Shown here piece by piece: positions 12,737-26,260 of a stretch of DNA of 64,000 nucleotides. Position 1 is the stretch's first letter, and every line of letters starts with the position of its first letter. A program made the position numbers and the translations under genes. The notes under the pieces are model-generated. The model did no database searches and was not told the DNA's origin. It worked only from the letters and a program-made list of their open reading frames with translations. Source of the DNA: Anaeromyces robustus (taxonomy: Eukaryota; Neocallimastigomycota; Neocallimastigomycetes; Neocallimastigales; Neocallimastigaceae); the NCBI GenBank assembly GCA_002104895.1, contig MCFG01000001.1, forward strand, positions 500,001-564,000. The letters are read 5' to 3'.

Positions 12737-14513
12737 ATGGTTAATCTTCAATCTAAGCTTAGCATTCAAGACGTTGACCTTAAGGGAAAGCGTGTCGTCA
12801 TTAGGTAAATTTAAATAAAAAATAATAGTGTTAATAATTATGTAAAAAAAATATTAATTAAAATTGTAGAAATTTTGAAATTAATAATAAATAAAAAATT
12901 ATTTAAAAAAATTAAAAGATGTTTGCAATAATAAATAAATAAATAAATAAATAAATAATATAAATACATATATTGTAATATATATACTTTTATATATTTA
13001 TTTATTTATTAATTATTTTTAAAATTATAAAAACGATACTTTGTATTATTTTTTCTAAAATAAGATTATTTAAAAATGCTTTTAATTATTATTTATTTTT
13101 AATGGACTTTTTGTTAGATTAAAAAAGAAAAACTTAAAAAAATAATGTATTAACAAATTTCATTTTTAAATATTTATTAAATTAAAAAGAGTTGACTTCA
13201 ACGTACCATTCCTTGATGGTAAGATTTCCAACAACCAACGTATTGTTGCTGCTTTACCAACCATTAAATACGCCTTAGACAATGGTAAATATTACAGGAT
13301 AATTATAAAATAAATTTAAAAATTGTTTAAAAAAAGAAAAAAAAATATAATCAGTGATAAAAAGTGGAGTATTAATAAAATTTAAAATTATCAAAATGTA
13401 AATTTATTAATTTAAATAGGAGCTAAATCTGTTGTTCTTATTTCCCACCTTGGTCGTCCAAATGGTTCTCCAAACGAAAAGTACACCCTTAAGCCAGTTG
13501 CTGCTGAAGTTGAAAGACTTCTTGGTAAACCAGTTACCTTCTTAAATGACTGTGTTGGTGCTGAAGTTGAAGCTGCTTGTGCTAACCCAGCTGACGGTTC
13601 CGTCATTCTTCTTGAAAACGCTCGTTTCCACCTTGAAGAAGAAGGTAAGTCCAAGGACAAGGACGGTAACAAAATCACTGCCGCTAAGGAAGATGTTGAA
13701 AAATTCAGAGCTTCCCTTACTAAGCTCGGTGATGTCTTCGTTAACGATGCTTTCGGTACTGCTCATCGTGCCCACTCTACTATGGTCGGTATTGACCTTC
13801 CAGTTAAGGCCGCTGGTATGTTAATGAAGAAGGAATTAGAATTCTTTGGTAAGGCTTTAGAATCTCCAGTCAGACCATTCCTTGCTATCCTTGGTGGTGC
13901 TAAGGTTTCTGACAAGATTCAATTAATTAACAACCTTATTGACAAGGTCGATGCCCTCATTATTGGTGGTGGTATGGCTTTCACTTTCAAGAAGGTCTTA
14001 GACAATGTTGCCATTGGTAACTCTCTTTACGATGAAGCTGGTGCTGCTATTGTTAACGACATTATGGAAAAGGCCAAGAAGAACAATGTTGCCATCTACC
14101 TTCCATGTGATTACTACATTGCTGACAAGTTCGACAAGGACGCTCAAAAGGAATGTGTTGATGATGCCACCGGTATTAAGGACGGTTGGATGGGTCTTGA
14201 TGTCGGACCAAAATCCAGTGCTACTTTCGAAAAGGTTATCCTTTCTGCTAAGACTATTGTCTGGAACGGTCCACCAGGTGTTTTCGAATTCGATAACTTT
14301 GCTGACGGTACCAAGGCCATGTTAAATGCTGTTGTTGAAGCTACTAAGCACGGTGCTATGAGTATTGTTGGTGGTGGTGATACCGCTACTGTTGCTAAGA
14401 AGTTCGGTGCTGAAGACAAGATCAGTCACATTTCTACTGGTGGTGGTGCTTCTCTTGAACTCTTAGAAGGAAAGGAACTCCCAGGTGTTGTTGCTCTTTC
14501 TGACAAGAACTAA
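12737..14513 (+). CDS. PGK1: Phosphoglycerate kinase
   Basis: Glycolytic enzyme that moves phosphate from 1,3-bisphosphoglycerate to ADP, cytosolic. Three exons (12737-12804, 13190-13284, 13420-14513) encode 418 residues, the normal length. Signatures in order: [17 protein letters not shown] with [73 protein letters not shown] and [13 protein letters not shown] (nucleotide-binding loop). Both introns fall in the first 60 codons. Codon use is strikingly different from neighbours: AAG for Lys, AAC for Asn, GTC/GTT, CTT/CTC and GGT, with third-position C common, as expected of a very highly expressed gene in an AT-rich genome. The start is the only ATG giving the family N-terminus ([19 protein letters not shown]). 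Confidence 0.98.
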
Positions 14514-14984
14514 ATTTGATAAACCGTGATTTTTAACCAAGAAGAAATAATTTTTCTATAAACAATGTATAAAAAAATTATTATGCATTAATATTTCTAT
14601 TTTTTTTTATAGAAAAAAAATTATAGGAATAAAAATTTTAATTGTAAAAGAAAAAAAATAGTAATAAAACTATTTCCTAAAGAAAAAACTATAAAGCAAA
14701 TAATATAAAAGGGGAAAAATTAAAATAAAAGGAAATAAAATATCCTTTTATAGCAAATAAATTATATATATATAATAAAAAAAAAAAAAACAAAAACAAA
14801 TAAAATAAAAAAATATATATATAAAAATCAAAATATAAATGTGTTTTATAATTTTAGTGTTTGATAAATTTTATATTTTAGAATATAATATAATGAGTAA
14901 TGAATAATATTTTTCATATAGATAAGTTATTTTCATTAATATAATATAATATATAAATTAAATACTATTATAATTTTTTTTCGA
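14514..14984. other. PGK 3' flank
   Basis: AT-rich sequence downstream of PGK up to the first LINE-derived fragment. Likely 3' UTR and polyadenylation region with several AATAAA-like hexamers; nothing else seen. Confidence 0.5.
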
Positions 14985-15206
14985 CTAGATATAAATTTTT
15001 TTTATTTCTTAGATAGTTTTTTTTAATATTTTATATGTGACAAGTGATAATAGAATTAATAATATTGTTAAGGATTTTAAAAGTAATAATAATAATATTA
15101 GGATTAATAGTATAAGTAATATTTTAGGTAATAGAAAAATAGTATACAAAAAGGAATGGGAATGTTTGTTTAAGTGTCAGACTGAATCTGGTACATATTC
15201 AAAATC
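14985..15206 (+). pseudogene. LINE ORF 3' fragment
   Basis: Encodes DNRINNIVKDFKSNNNN then YKKEWECLFKCQTESGTYSK, matching the C-terminus of the two longer copies. It lacks the NRY.IYIFLIGGRDYGFSDRINNSP stretch present in both of them, so it carries an internal deletion of roughly 70-80 bp relative to them. It is joined directly to the 60-bp post-RT piece. Confidence 0.75.
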
Positions 15207-15270
15207 TTTATTCTCTGCAAAAGTTATTGGACAAGTTTCCTATTACGCTCCTTTGCTTGGTTCTAACAAA

Positions 15271-17323
15271 AAAAGGCGATCTTTCTAATTGTGATAACTA
15301 TCGTGGTATCTCACTTATCAATAATGGTATTAAGATTCTTTCGAAAATTATTGCTTCTAGAATTTCTGAATATGGTATAAGTCATGGATTCATCAGACCA
15401 GAACAATTTGGCTTTCGGAATAAGGAAGAATGTATTAGTCTTTATATCTCTATTCTTTCTATTTGTCAAAGACGTAAATTCAAAGGGGAAGATACTTATA
15501 TAGCTTTTCTGGATCTTAAAAAAGCTTACGATTCTGTGCCCATATATAACATCTTGTCGAAAATTTATACTCTTGGTATACAAGGAAAATGCTTTCAATT
15601 TTTGGAGAACCTATATCTGTCTTCCAAAGCTTGTGTTAAAATTAATGGACAATTTTCCGATTCTTTCAGAATACTTAAAGGAGTTCGACAAGGATGTCCC
15701 TTATCTCCTATACTTTTTAATTTGTTTATCAACGACATCTTCAACGATTGCCTGCATAATGGTGTGAAAATAGATACTGAATATTGTTGTGGAGGATTAT
15801 TTGCTGATGATATTGTTCTTTGTGCCCCTAGTAGATCTCGTATGAACAAACTTCTTCGTTTAGTTGGTAAATGGGCTAAGGACAACGAGATGACTTTTGG
15901 AATTAATAAATGTGGCACATTAGCTGTTAGACATGAAAATTCGGAATATATTCTTAGAGAGGACCCTACCTTTTATTTAACAGGAATCCCAATCCCTAAA
16001 ACAGATTGTTATACTTACCTTGGTGTTCCCTTTCACAAAACTCTAGATTTAAAATTCGTTATTAGTAAAATGAAAAATAAAGTTAGTAAGGTTTTGTTTT
16101 CAATTCAGGGTTTTTTAAAAAATGATCTGATTCCTATTCCTCTTAAAAGAACTTTATTCTCTGCAAAAGTTATTGGACAAGTTTCCTATTACGCGCCTTT
16201 GCTTGGTTCTAACAAAAACAATACTAGTTCTACACAAACAATAATTAACAAAGGTTTTTATTGGATTTTAGGCTACTCGAAACCTAATTCTTTTGTTTCT
16301 ATTTATTGCATCTCAAAAGAACTCAATATTCCTCCACTTTCTGGTAAATGTGCTTTAGCTCAGGTTAGATGTTTTAATAAGTGGAAGGACTCCAACTGCA
16401 TTATCTCAAAGATAGTTAATAATGTTGCTACAACAAGAAAATGGACTTGGGACAAAGAAAGTAAAATATTAAATGATAAATTAAACAATATTTCATCCTC
16501 TACTAAAGAAATTATGGAATTCTATTGGGACAGAGACATGAACAGTGATAAATCAATTAAAGCTAAAACTTATAAATTGTACAACTTTGAAGAATCAAGA
16601 AGTTACTTAAAGCTTAATCTAGAATTTCCTGAATATAGCAAAGGTTTTCGGTGGATACTTAGGGCAAGATGTGGATATAAAATCGATGCTAGAGTTGCAA
16701 AAGCTGCTAAAATGATTAATAATTCTTGTCCTAATTGTTGTTCATGTTGTTTCCATTGTGACAGTTATCAGAGAATTGATCATTGGTTTATTAATTGTTT
16801 CTTATTTAAAAATCTTCGTATTGATCACTTCTCTGATTTAGATAGAAATTTTTTTTATTTTTTAGATAGTCTTTTTAATAGTTTAGTTAGGACCAGTAAT
16901 AACCCTAGTGTGGATAATAGAATAAATAATATTGTTAAGGGTTATAAAAGTAGTAATAATAGTATAAGTAATATAGATATATTAGGTAGTAAAAAAATAG
17001 TTAATAGGTATAGAATATATATTTTTTTAATTGGTGGTAGAGATTATGGTTTTAGTGATAGAATTAACAATAGTCCATACAAAAAGGAATGGGAATGTTT
17101 GTTTAAGTGTCAGACTGAATCTGGTACTTATTCAAAATCCCCATTCTTGTTGCGATCTGCGGCTCTATTGAATGATATCATGCCTGTTGTCTGTAAAAGA
17201 CAACATATATTATTCAATAAATTTAAAACCAACCTCTCCAGGAACGTCAATGCTGATAACACAGTAGGACAGCCTAGTAGGGCAAATGCCGATCCTATTT
17301 CCGACCCTAGTGGAATAGGATAG
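15271..17323 (+). pseudogene. LINE reverse transcriptase with C-terminal Cys/His motif, 5'-truncated
   Basis: An open frame of almost 690 codons without a natural start. Recognisable RT blocks in order: CDNYRGISLINNGIKILSKI, FLDLKKAYDSV (catalytic Asp of motif A), GVRQGCPLSPILFNLFINDI (motif B), LFADDIVL (catalytic motif C), and FGINKCGTLAV (motif D). The C-terminal half has CPNCCSCCFHCDSYQRIDHW (around 16725-16785), a zinc-knuckle-like motif of LINE ORF2 proteins. The frame ends PSGIG at the TAG, followed by a 3' UTR and tail. The N-terminal endonuclease part is missing, so the copy cannot be autonomous. The clade cannot be settled by eye; Tad/L1/I-like elements are candidates. Confidence 0.88.
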
Positions 17324-17571
17324 ATCAATTTTACTTTAATTCTATATTTAGAATTAAGGGCTGTATGGATTTATTGTTTTTAAATATTATTATACTTCTT
17401 TTTTTCCTCCAGTATTATCTATTATTATCTATAATATTTTACTGGTTTTTATTTTTTTTAGTATCATTTTTTTTCATTATGTGTTTTTTTTATGATTCAT
17501 GTATTTTAATATTTAAATTCAATAAAGTTGACGTACAAATTGTGTGCCATAAAAAAAAAAAAAAAAAAAAA
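17324..17571 (+). mobile_element. LINE copy c: 3' UTR and poly-A tail
   Basis: Contains a 3' stem-loop at 17337-17356 (8-bp stem, 4-nt loop), an AATAAA at 17521-17526 and a 21-A tail at 17551-17571. The next LINE copy begins at the base after the tail. Confidence 0.8.
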
Positions 17572-18949
17572 CTAACAAAAACAATACTAGTTCTACACAA
17601 ACAATTATTAACAAAGGTTTTTATTGGATTTTAGGCTACTCGAAACCTAATTCTTTTGTTTCTATTTATTGCATCTCAAAAGAACTCAATATTCCTCCAC
17701 TTTCTGGTAAATGTGCTTTAGCTCAGGTTAAATGTTTTAATAAGTGGAAGGACTTCAACTGTATTATCTCAAAGATAGTTAATAATGTTGCTACAACAAG
17801 AAAATGGACTTGGGACAAAGAAAGTAAAATATTAAATGATAAATTAAAAAATATTTCATCCTCTTCTAAAGAAATTATGGAATTCTATTGGGACAGAGAC
17901 ATGAACAATGATAAATCAATTAAAGCTAAAACTTATAAAATGTACAACTTTGAAGAATCAAGAAATTATTTAAAGCTTAATCTAGAATTTCCTGAATATA
18001 GCAAAGGTTTTAGGTGGATACTTAGGGCAAGATGTGGATATAAAATCGATGCTAGAGTTGCTAAAGCTGCAAAAATGATTAATAATTCTTGTCCTAATTG
18101 TTGTTCATGTTGTTTCCATTGTGACAGTTATCAGAGAATTGATCATTGGTTTATAAATTGTTTCTTATTTAAAAATTTTCGTATTGATCACTTCTCTGAT
18201 CTAGATAGAAATTTTTTTTATTTTTTAGATAGTCTTTTTAATAGTTTAGTTAGGACCAGTAATAACCCTAGTGTAGATAATAGAATTAATAATATTGTTA
18301 AGGGTTATAAAAGTAGTAATAATATGAGGATTAATAGTATTAGTAATATAGATATATTAGGTAATAAAAAATTAGTTAATAGGTATAGTATTTATATTTT
18401 TTTAATTGGTGGAAGGGATTATGGTTTTAGTGATAGAATTAACAATAGTCCATATAAAAAGGAATGGGAATGGTTGTTTAAGTGTCAGACTGAATCTGGT
18501 ACTTATTCAAAATCCCCATTCTTGTTGCGATCTGCGGCTCTATTGAATGATATCATGCCTATTGTCTGTAGAAGACAACATATATTGTTCAATAAATTCA
18601 AAACCAACCTCTCCAGAAACATCAATGCTGATAACATAGTAGGACAGCCTAGTAGGGCAAATGCCGATCCTATTACCGACCTAAGTTGAATAGGATAGAT
18701 CAATTTTACTTTTAATTCTATATGTAGAATTAAGGGCTCAAGAATATGGGATTTATTGTTTTTATGTATTATTTATACTATACCTATTTTTTATATCCTC
18801 TAGTAGTATATTTATTTTTTATATTTTATTTATTTTACATTTTATATATTGTAAATTCTTTACTTATATGTAATCTTATATTTCACATGTATGTTAAATT
18901 TATAATATTCTAAATAAAGATTAATTCTAATCTAAAAAAAAAAAAAAAA
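17572..18949 (+). pseudogene. LINE copy d: 5'-truncated C-terminal ORF, 3' UTR and tail
   Basis: The reading frame is open from 17574 to the stop at 18687-18689 and matches the C-terminal half of copy c almost residue for residue, including the Cys/His motif and the KKEWEWLFKCQTESGTY block; it ends at TGA a little before the copy c stop. The 3' UTR repeats the same stem-loop (18713-18732), then AATAAA at 18913-18918 and 16 A at 18934-18949. Truncation in the middle of the ORF is typical of incomplete target-primed reverse transcription. Confidence 0.85.
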
Positions 18950-19031
18950 TTCATACAATTTTTTTTATTTTAAATAAAAGATATATATAATTATTTTTAT
19001 CTCAGATAATTTTTTTGTTAAAGAAACAAAC

Positions 19032-19080
19032 CATATTATTCTCTTTTCTTATTTTTTTAATAAGAAAAGAGAATAATATG
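19032..19080. repeat. 22-bp perfect stem-loop
   Basis: Arms 19032-19053 and 19059-19080 are fully complementary around a TTTTT loop, and contain several C/G pairs (core TCTCTTTTCTTA), which makes chance less likely than for pure A/T. It lies about 80 bp after the LINE tail. It could be a hairpin from a small mobile element or a transcription-related structure; function unknown. Confidence 0.85.
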
Positions 19081-19246
19081 ATTAAATTTTTATAATATAC
19101 CGTACTAAATTTAAAATTTAAATACACGAGTAAAAATAAAGTATAAAGAATTCACCAGGATAATTAAAGTTATTTTATTTCAATTATTTTAGCAAAATAA
19201 TCGAAATAAATGAGATTTTTACAATAATTATTTTAACTATTTCTCC

Positions 19247-19282
19247 ATTAAATAATACATATTATAATGTGTATTATTTAAT
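19247..19282. repeat. 13-bp inverted repeat
   Basis: ATTAAATAATACA at 19247-19259 pairs with 19270-19282 across a 10-nt loop. Short and A/T-rich, so chance remains possible. Confidence 0.55.
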
Positions 19283-21788
19283 TTAATTAATCTAACGTAA
19301 TTTATACATTATTTTGCCAATATATATATAACTATAATTAGTTTATTTTTATAATAAATAAAAAATAAATATAGTTATCAATATATTATTTATTGTTAAA
19401 TTATCATAATATTTATTAATGTAGTAAATTATTTTTTTTTTTTTTTTATTTTTTATGTAAAATTAATAGAAAAAAGGATAATTAAAATGTATTAAAGAAT
19501 GAATAATTTAAAGAATTTAAAAAGATAATTTAAAAATTTATTTCTTAATCTTATCTAAGCATTTAACTTTTATATATACTTTAAAAATAATTAGTAGTAT
19601 ATTTATGAATAATATAAAATAATATTAACAATAATAATTGTAATAATAACAAATTTTTATGTATTAATAACATTAGGATTTATTAATTACTATATATTAA
19701 TATATCTGTTAGTACTTATTATTATACTATATATATGTTTTTTTATTCTTATTATCATATAGTTATCTGCAATATATAATAATAATTTTTATTAGACAAA
19801 GATAATTAAAAATAAAAAAGAATCAAGTTAGAATAAATATACAAAATTTGAGTTATATTCTTTTAATAAAAGATTTATTAATAAATAAGACGATTTTATA
19901 TGTGCTGTGCTAAAATAATTGACAATAAATAATAAACGTTAAATATATTAATTATATTATTATTTTTTGCTATTTTGAATAAAAAAAATAAAAAAAAATT
20001 GAAGAACTTAACAATTACTTTAGTGTTTTTTTTTTTTTTTAATTTTTTATTTTATTTTTATTTATATTTGTTCAAATTTCATTGTACAAAAACAAATATA
20101 CTAAAAATAAATAATTGATAAAAGTATATTTAGAAATTTATATAATGATTTTAAAAAGAAAAAAATTACTTTAATAAAATAAAAAACTATTATAAAATAT
20201 TAATTTCTTATATATGTATGTATGTAATATGTATTTTTCATTTTACCAAAAAAATATTTAACAATTTTCTATTGAATGTAGTTAAATTATTGGTTTTTTT
20301 TTCATTGTGAAATTTTTATTATAAAAATTTAAACTCAGTTTTAATATATATATAAATTAATAAAAAATAATTTATATAAATATTTTAACTATAAAATTAC
20401 TATATTTAAGTTTTTCATTTTTTTTATAAAAAATTTTTAAAATGACTTTACCATATACTTTATATTTAATATATATATATCAGTTATTTGAAATGACTTT
20501 CACCATAAATTATATTATTGGATTTCATGTATTGGCTAATATTTATTGAAATATTAAATAAAAAATTATCTATCTATCTCCATATCAATAATTTATAATA
20601 ATAAATATAAAGCATATTTAAATGAATTATGAATAATTTTTCTATTAGTAATTAAAATAGAGTTAATATAAAATAAAATTATTTAGAGTTTTCATAGGAT
20701 AGTATTAAGTTTTATTAAAAATTAAAAAGGCATTTATTATAAAGTAAAATTTTAAATATCTCAAACTTTAAAATTTTATTTTAAAAAGTATAAATAATAA
20801 AACTATTTTAAAGTATAAAATATATAAAAATATAACCATAAAATAATTACTTTAAGGTCCTTTTTTTTTTATTTTTTTTTCTTCATATATATAAATTATT
20901 AATTTTTATTTAATTAATATTGAAATATAAAAATATAAAAAATAATTTTTATTTTGAATGATAAATTTATATTGAATATAATCTAATATAAAAAAGTATT
21001 AATTAAATTATTTTAAAAAATCTGAATAACTTCATTAATTATTTAACTTTTTATTTTATACAATAAATGGATATTATATACCAATTTAAGTTTAATAGTT
21101 AAATATAGAATAAAATTCAACCTTCTTTATTAAAATATTTACAATAAGATGAATCTTTTTTCTTTCTTTTTCTTTCTTCAATAATTTCTTTATTAATTTA
21201 TTTATATTTTATATATTCCAGAATTCTATCTTGTATTACTTTATTATCTAGATAATAGTCCTTCAAAATTTTTAATTTTAAATTTCTTTTTCTTATCTTT
21301 TTCTTTTATAGATATTAATTTTTAAAAATAAACTATCAGACTTATATAATACTATATATATATATATATACGAATATATATAAAAAAGAATATTTATAAT
21401 AATATAGTTTAAGAAAAAATACATTAATTACATATTACTCTAAATTTTTTTTTTCGTTCGTTGTAAATATTATTTAATAGATTTTGAATTTATTTATTTT
21501 GTTTTTTCTAAAATAGATATATTTAAAAATAAAATAGAAAAAGTTATTATTTGGTTTAATTATTTGTTTTTTTTTTTATTTATTTATAAAAGTTATTATT
21601 GAATTATTTAGAAAAAAATATATATATATATTTCAAAATTGTTAATAAGGAAAAATTACGAAAAATAAAACATATTTTCATTACATATATAATCGAAAAA
21701 TAAAATATAATAATAATTATATACATAATATTACTTCATAAAAAAATAGCTTTATTTGATTTTTTATTTCTTTTTAGTTTTTTTTATA

Positions 21789-24066
<2,278 letters not shown>

Positions 24067-24703
24067 ATATTATTATTGTTATACCTTGTAATTTATATAT
24101 ATATATATATTTATATATTTTTAAATATATATATTACTTTATCCTATTGTTTTTATTTTATTTTATTTTATTTTATTATATTATTATTACTGTTGTTAAA
24201 AGATTAACAAAAAAATAATAATTATAGTAAATAATTAAATATATATTATATATATATTTAAATATTGTATAAATATTGTATAAATATACATATATTTAAA
24301 AAAAAAAAAATAAAATAAGATTATAAAAAAAAAAAAATAAAAATATAAAAAAATTAAATAAAAATAAAAATAATTATATGTGTATAAATATTAAAATTAC
24401 AATATAAATATATTTCTGTATATATATTCATCACAGAAATAATATCCACAATAGAGTATTTTGACAAAGAAATTAAAAAGTAAACTTACCATATAGTATA
24501 TTATATTTTATTAATATCATAATACTTATTATTTAAATATTAACTAGATACGTAATTGTATAATTTTTTTTAAGTATAAATTTAATATTAAAAAATTAAA
24601 AAATATCTCCAATTTAATATACATTAAAAAGTATATTTATATATATATATATATATAAATTTTTTTTTTTTTGATTTAATAGAAAAATAATGTATTATAA
24701 TAA

Positions 24704-24742
<39 letters not shown>
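24067..24742. other. Intergenic spacer
   Basis: Tandemly oriented spacer before PIG-H, with TA-rich tracts and an AAT microsatellite at about 24709-24738 just before the start codon. No other feature seen. Confidence 0.55.
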
Positions 24743-24743
<1 letters not shown>

Positions 24744-25819
24744 TGTCTAATCTCAATACAAACAATCTAAACAAACTAAAAAATAAAAGTATTATGAATA
24801 AGAATAATGATAATAAGAATCCAATAAATAGCCAAAATAATAATGATTTAAATTCACCAATTAATATTATAAATAATAATTTAAAAAAAAATAAAAAGAA
24901 TGAACCCGAATTTATATATAAAATTCATGCTGATAATGCTCACGAATTTATAATGAAATCAACTTCAAGGCTAATATCTAATTTTGATATATTCATTATT
25001 ATTATTTTAACTTTTTTAATGTGCCTTTGTGTAAATATTTTAATATATACATTATGTTCTTATAATATTAAATTTAATCAAAATTTACTATTTTGAGTGT
25101 AATTGCAATTAATTAATTAATTAATTAATTAATTTATTATTTGGTTAATATTCTATATATATACTATTAATTTTAGTTTATGAAAAAACATATCATACTA
25201 AGCTTTTTAGTTATTATATTATTTTTGTTATTTGGATACATAAAAAGTAATACTATAATTGAAGGTAATATATATATATATATTTTTTTTTTTTTTTAAA
25301 ATAAAAATGTAAAATAATAATTTATAAATATAGACTAATAAGTATATAAATATTGTTATTTTAAAAAATATTAAAGAATCATTATTAGTAGTAAGAGATT
25401 TAGGTGTTCAAATTAAAACGACATATTTATTTAATAGAACTACTAGTCGTTTTATAGATAAATCAAAAATTGGTCAAATTATAATTAATGAAGGTATAAC
25501 AGCATTTGAAGTAAATTTTTATTTAGCTGTACTGATATCAGGAGCAGACCATATGGAAGTTGTATATAAAGTAATTAATTTTTAATTGTTAAATTTTTTA
25601 ATATTTATATATATTTAAAAAAAAAAAAAGCTATATTAATAATAAACGCTAATTATTTTCATTAATAATTATTTTAATTATTAATTTAAAAATAATTTTT
25701 TTTTATAATTATATTTATAGAAATTAATTCCAAAATTAAAAATATTAAAATTTATATATAAAGAATCTAATGAAATTTTAAAACCAAATTTTTTAAAAGA
25801 TCAACTTGGTTTACTATAA
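24743..25819 (+). CDS. PIGH: GPI-GlcNAc transferase subunit H
   Basis: Subunit of the ER complex that adds GlcNAc to phosphatidylinositol in the first step of GPI-anchor synthesis. Four exons (24743-25030, 25177-25264, 25377-25570, 25721-25819) give about 222 residues. A low-complexity Asn/Lys-rich N-terminus is followed by two hydrophobic hairpin segments (DIFIIIILTFLMCLC and HIILSFLVIILFLLFGYI), then the PIG-H domain: ESLLVVRDLGVQIKTTY, DKSKIGQIIINEGITAFEVN, and LKILKFIYKESNEIL, ending QLGLL. Reading on past 25030 meets a stop at 25094; splicing at TGT|GTAAAT brings the two hydrophobic segments together with the spacing seen in human PIG-H, so I chose that donor. The N-terminal 60 residues are not family-conserved. 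Confidence 0.87.
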
Positions 25820-26260
25820 ATAATATATATATTTATTTATAATATAATAGATTCCTTCTTATATATACATATATATAATTCATAATTAAATATCATTTAT
25901 TATAAATAATAAAATTAATATAATATATAATATAATATAAAGTATAAAGAAAAGATAAAATATAATAAATTAAAAAATACAAAATAATAAATAAAAATAT
26001 ACTAATAATAAATAAAATAAAATAAAATAGAATAAATAAAAATAAAAAAAATAATAATAAATAATTTTTTTTTTGTTTCTGTTTGTTTTGTTTTACTATT
26101 TAATTTATTTATTTATCTTTTTACTTTTTACTTTATTTTTTATTTTTTTATGTATTATATTTGTTATTAAATTATGATAATGATTAAAAAATAAATATTA
26201 TTTATATAATTTTATTATTATTAAATTAATTTTATACAGATTAAATAATGAAATATAGAA
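25820..26260. other. Short convergent spacer
   Basis: Spacer between the stops of PIG-H (+) and SF3A3 (-), pure AT with a small T/G-rich patch near 26070-26100. Presumably both 3' UTRs. Confidence 0.55.

Larger units (their letters stand above)
14985..18949 (+). mobile_element. Cluster of non-LTR (LINE) fragments in mosaic, head-to-tail order
   Basis: Four LINE-derived segments follow one another on the same strand: (a) a 3'-terminal coding fragment at about 14985-15206; (b) a 60-bp piece from the region just after the RT domain at about 15207-15270; (c) a 5'-truncated copy from the RT core to its poly-A tail at 15271-17571; (d) a shorter 5'-truncated copy with its own tail at 17572-18949. 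Segment (b) is repeated inside (c) at about 16151-16217, and (d) begins at the same sequence (CTAACAAAAAC) where (b) ends. Copies (c) and (d) are nearly identical, so the insertions look recent. No 5' endonuclease domain is present. No target-site duplication could be defined by eye. Confidence 0.85.
18950..21788. other. Long gene-free region
   Basis: 2.8 kb of AT-rich DNA between the LINE cluster and the second Asn-rich gene. It contains a 22-bp perfect stem-loop at 19032-19080 and a 13-bp one at 19247-19282. No coding exon, tRNA-like or rRNA-like sequence recognised. Confidence 0.6.

Noticed and set aside
14985-18949. LTR retrotransposon or virus-like element
   Set aside because: No LTRs, capsid, protease or integrase sequence; poly-A tails, 5' truncation and the RT/zinc-knuckle layout are those of a LINE.
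21756-21788. Upstream extension of the second Asn-rich protein giving a hydrophobic leader
   Set aside because: It would need a TTG start; the first ATG in frame is at 21789, and the leader is T-tract translation.
25031-25096. Continuation of the first PIG-H exon to a stop, as a separate 117-residue membrane protein
   Set aside because: Splicing at 25030 joins the two hydrophobic segments with PIG-H spacing and leads in frame into the conserved domain, which explains the sequence better than a free-standing ORF.
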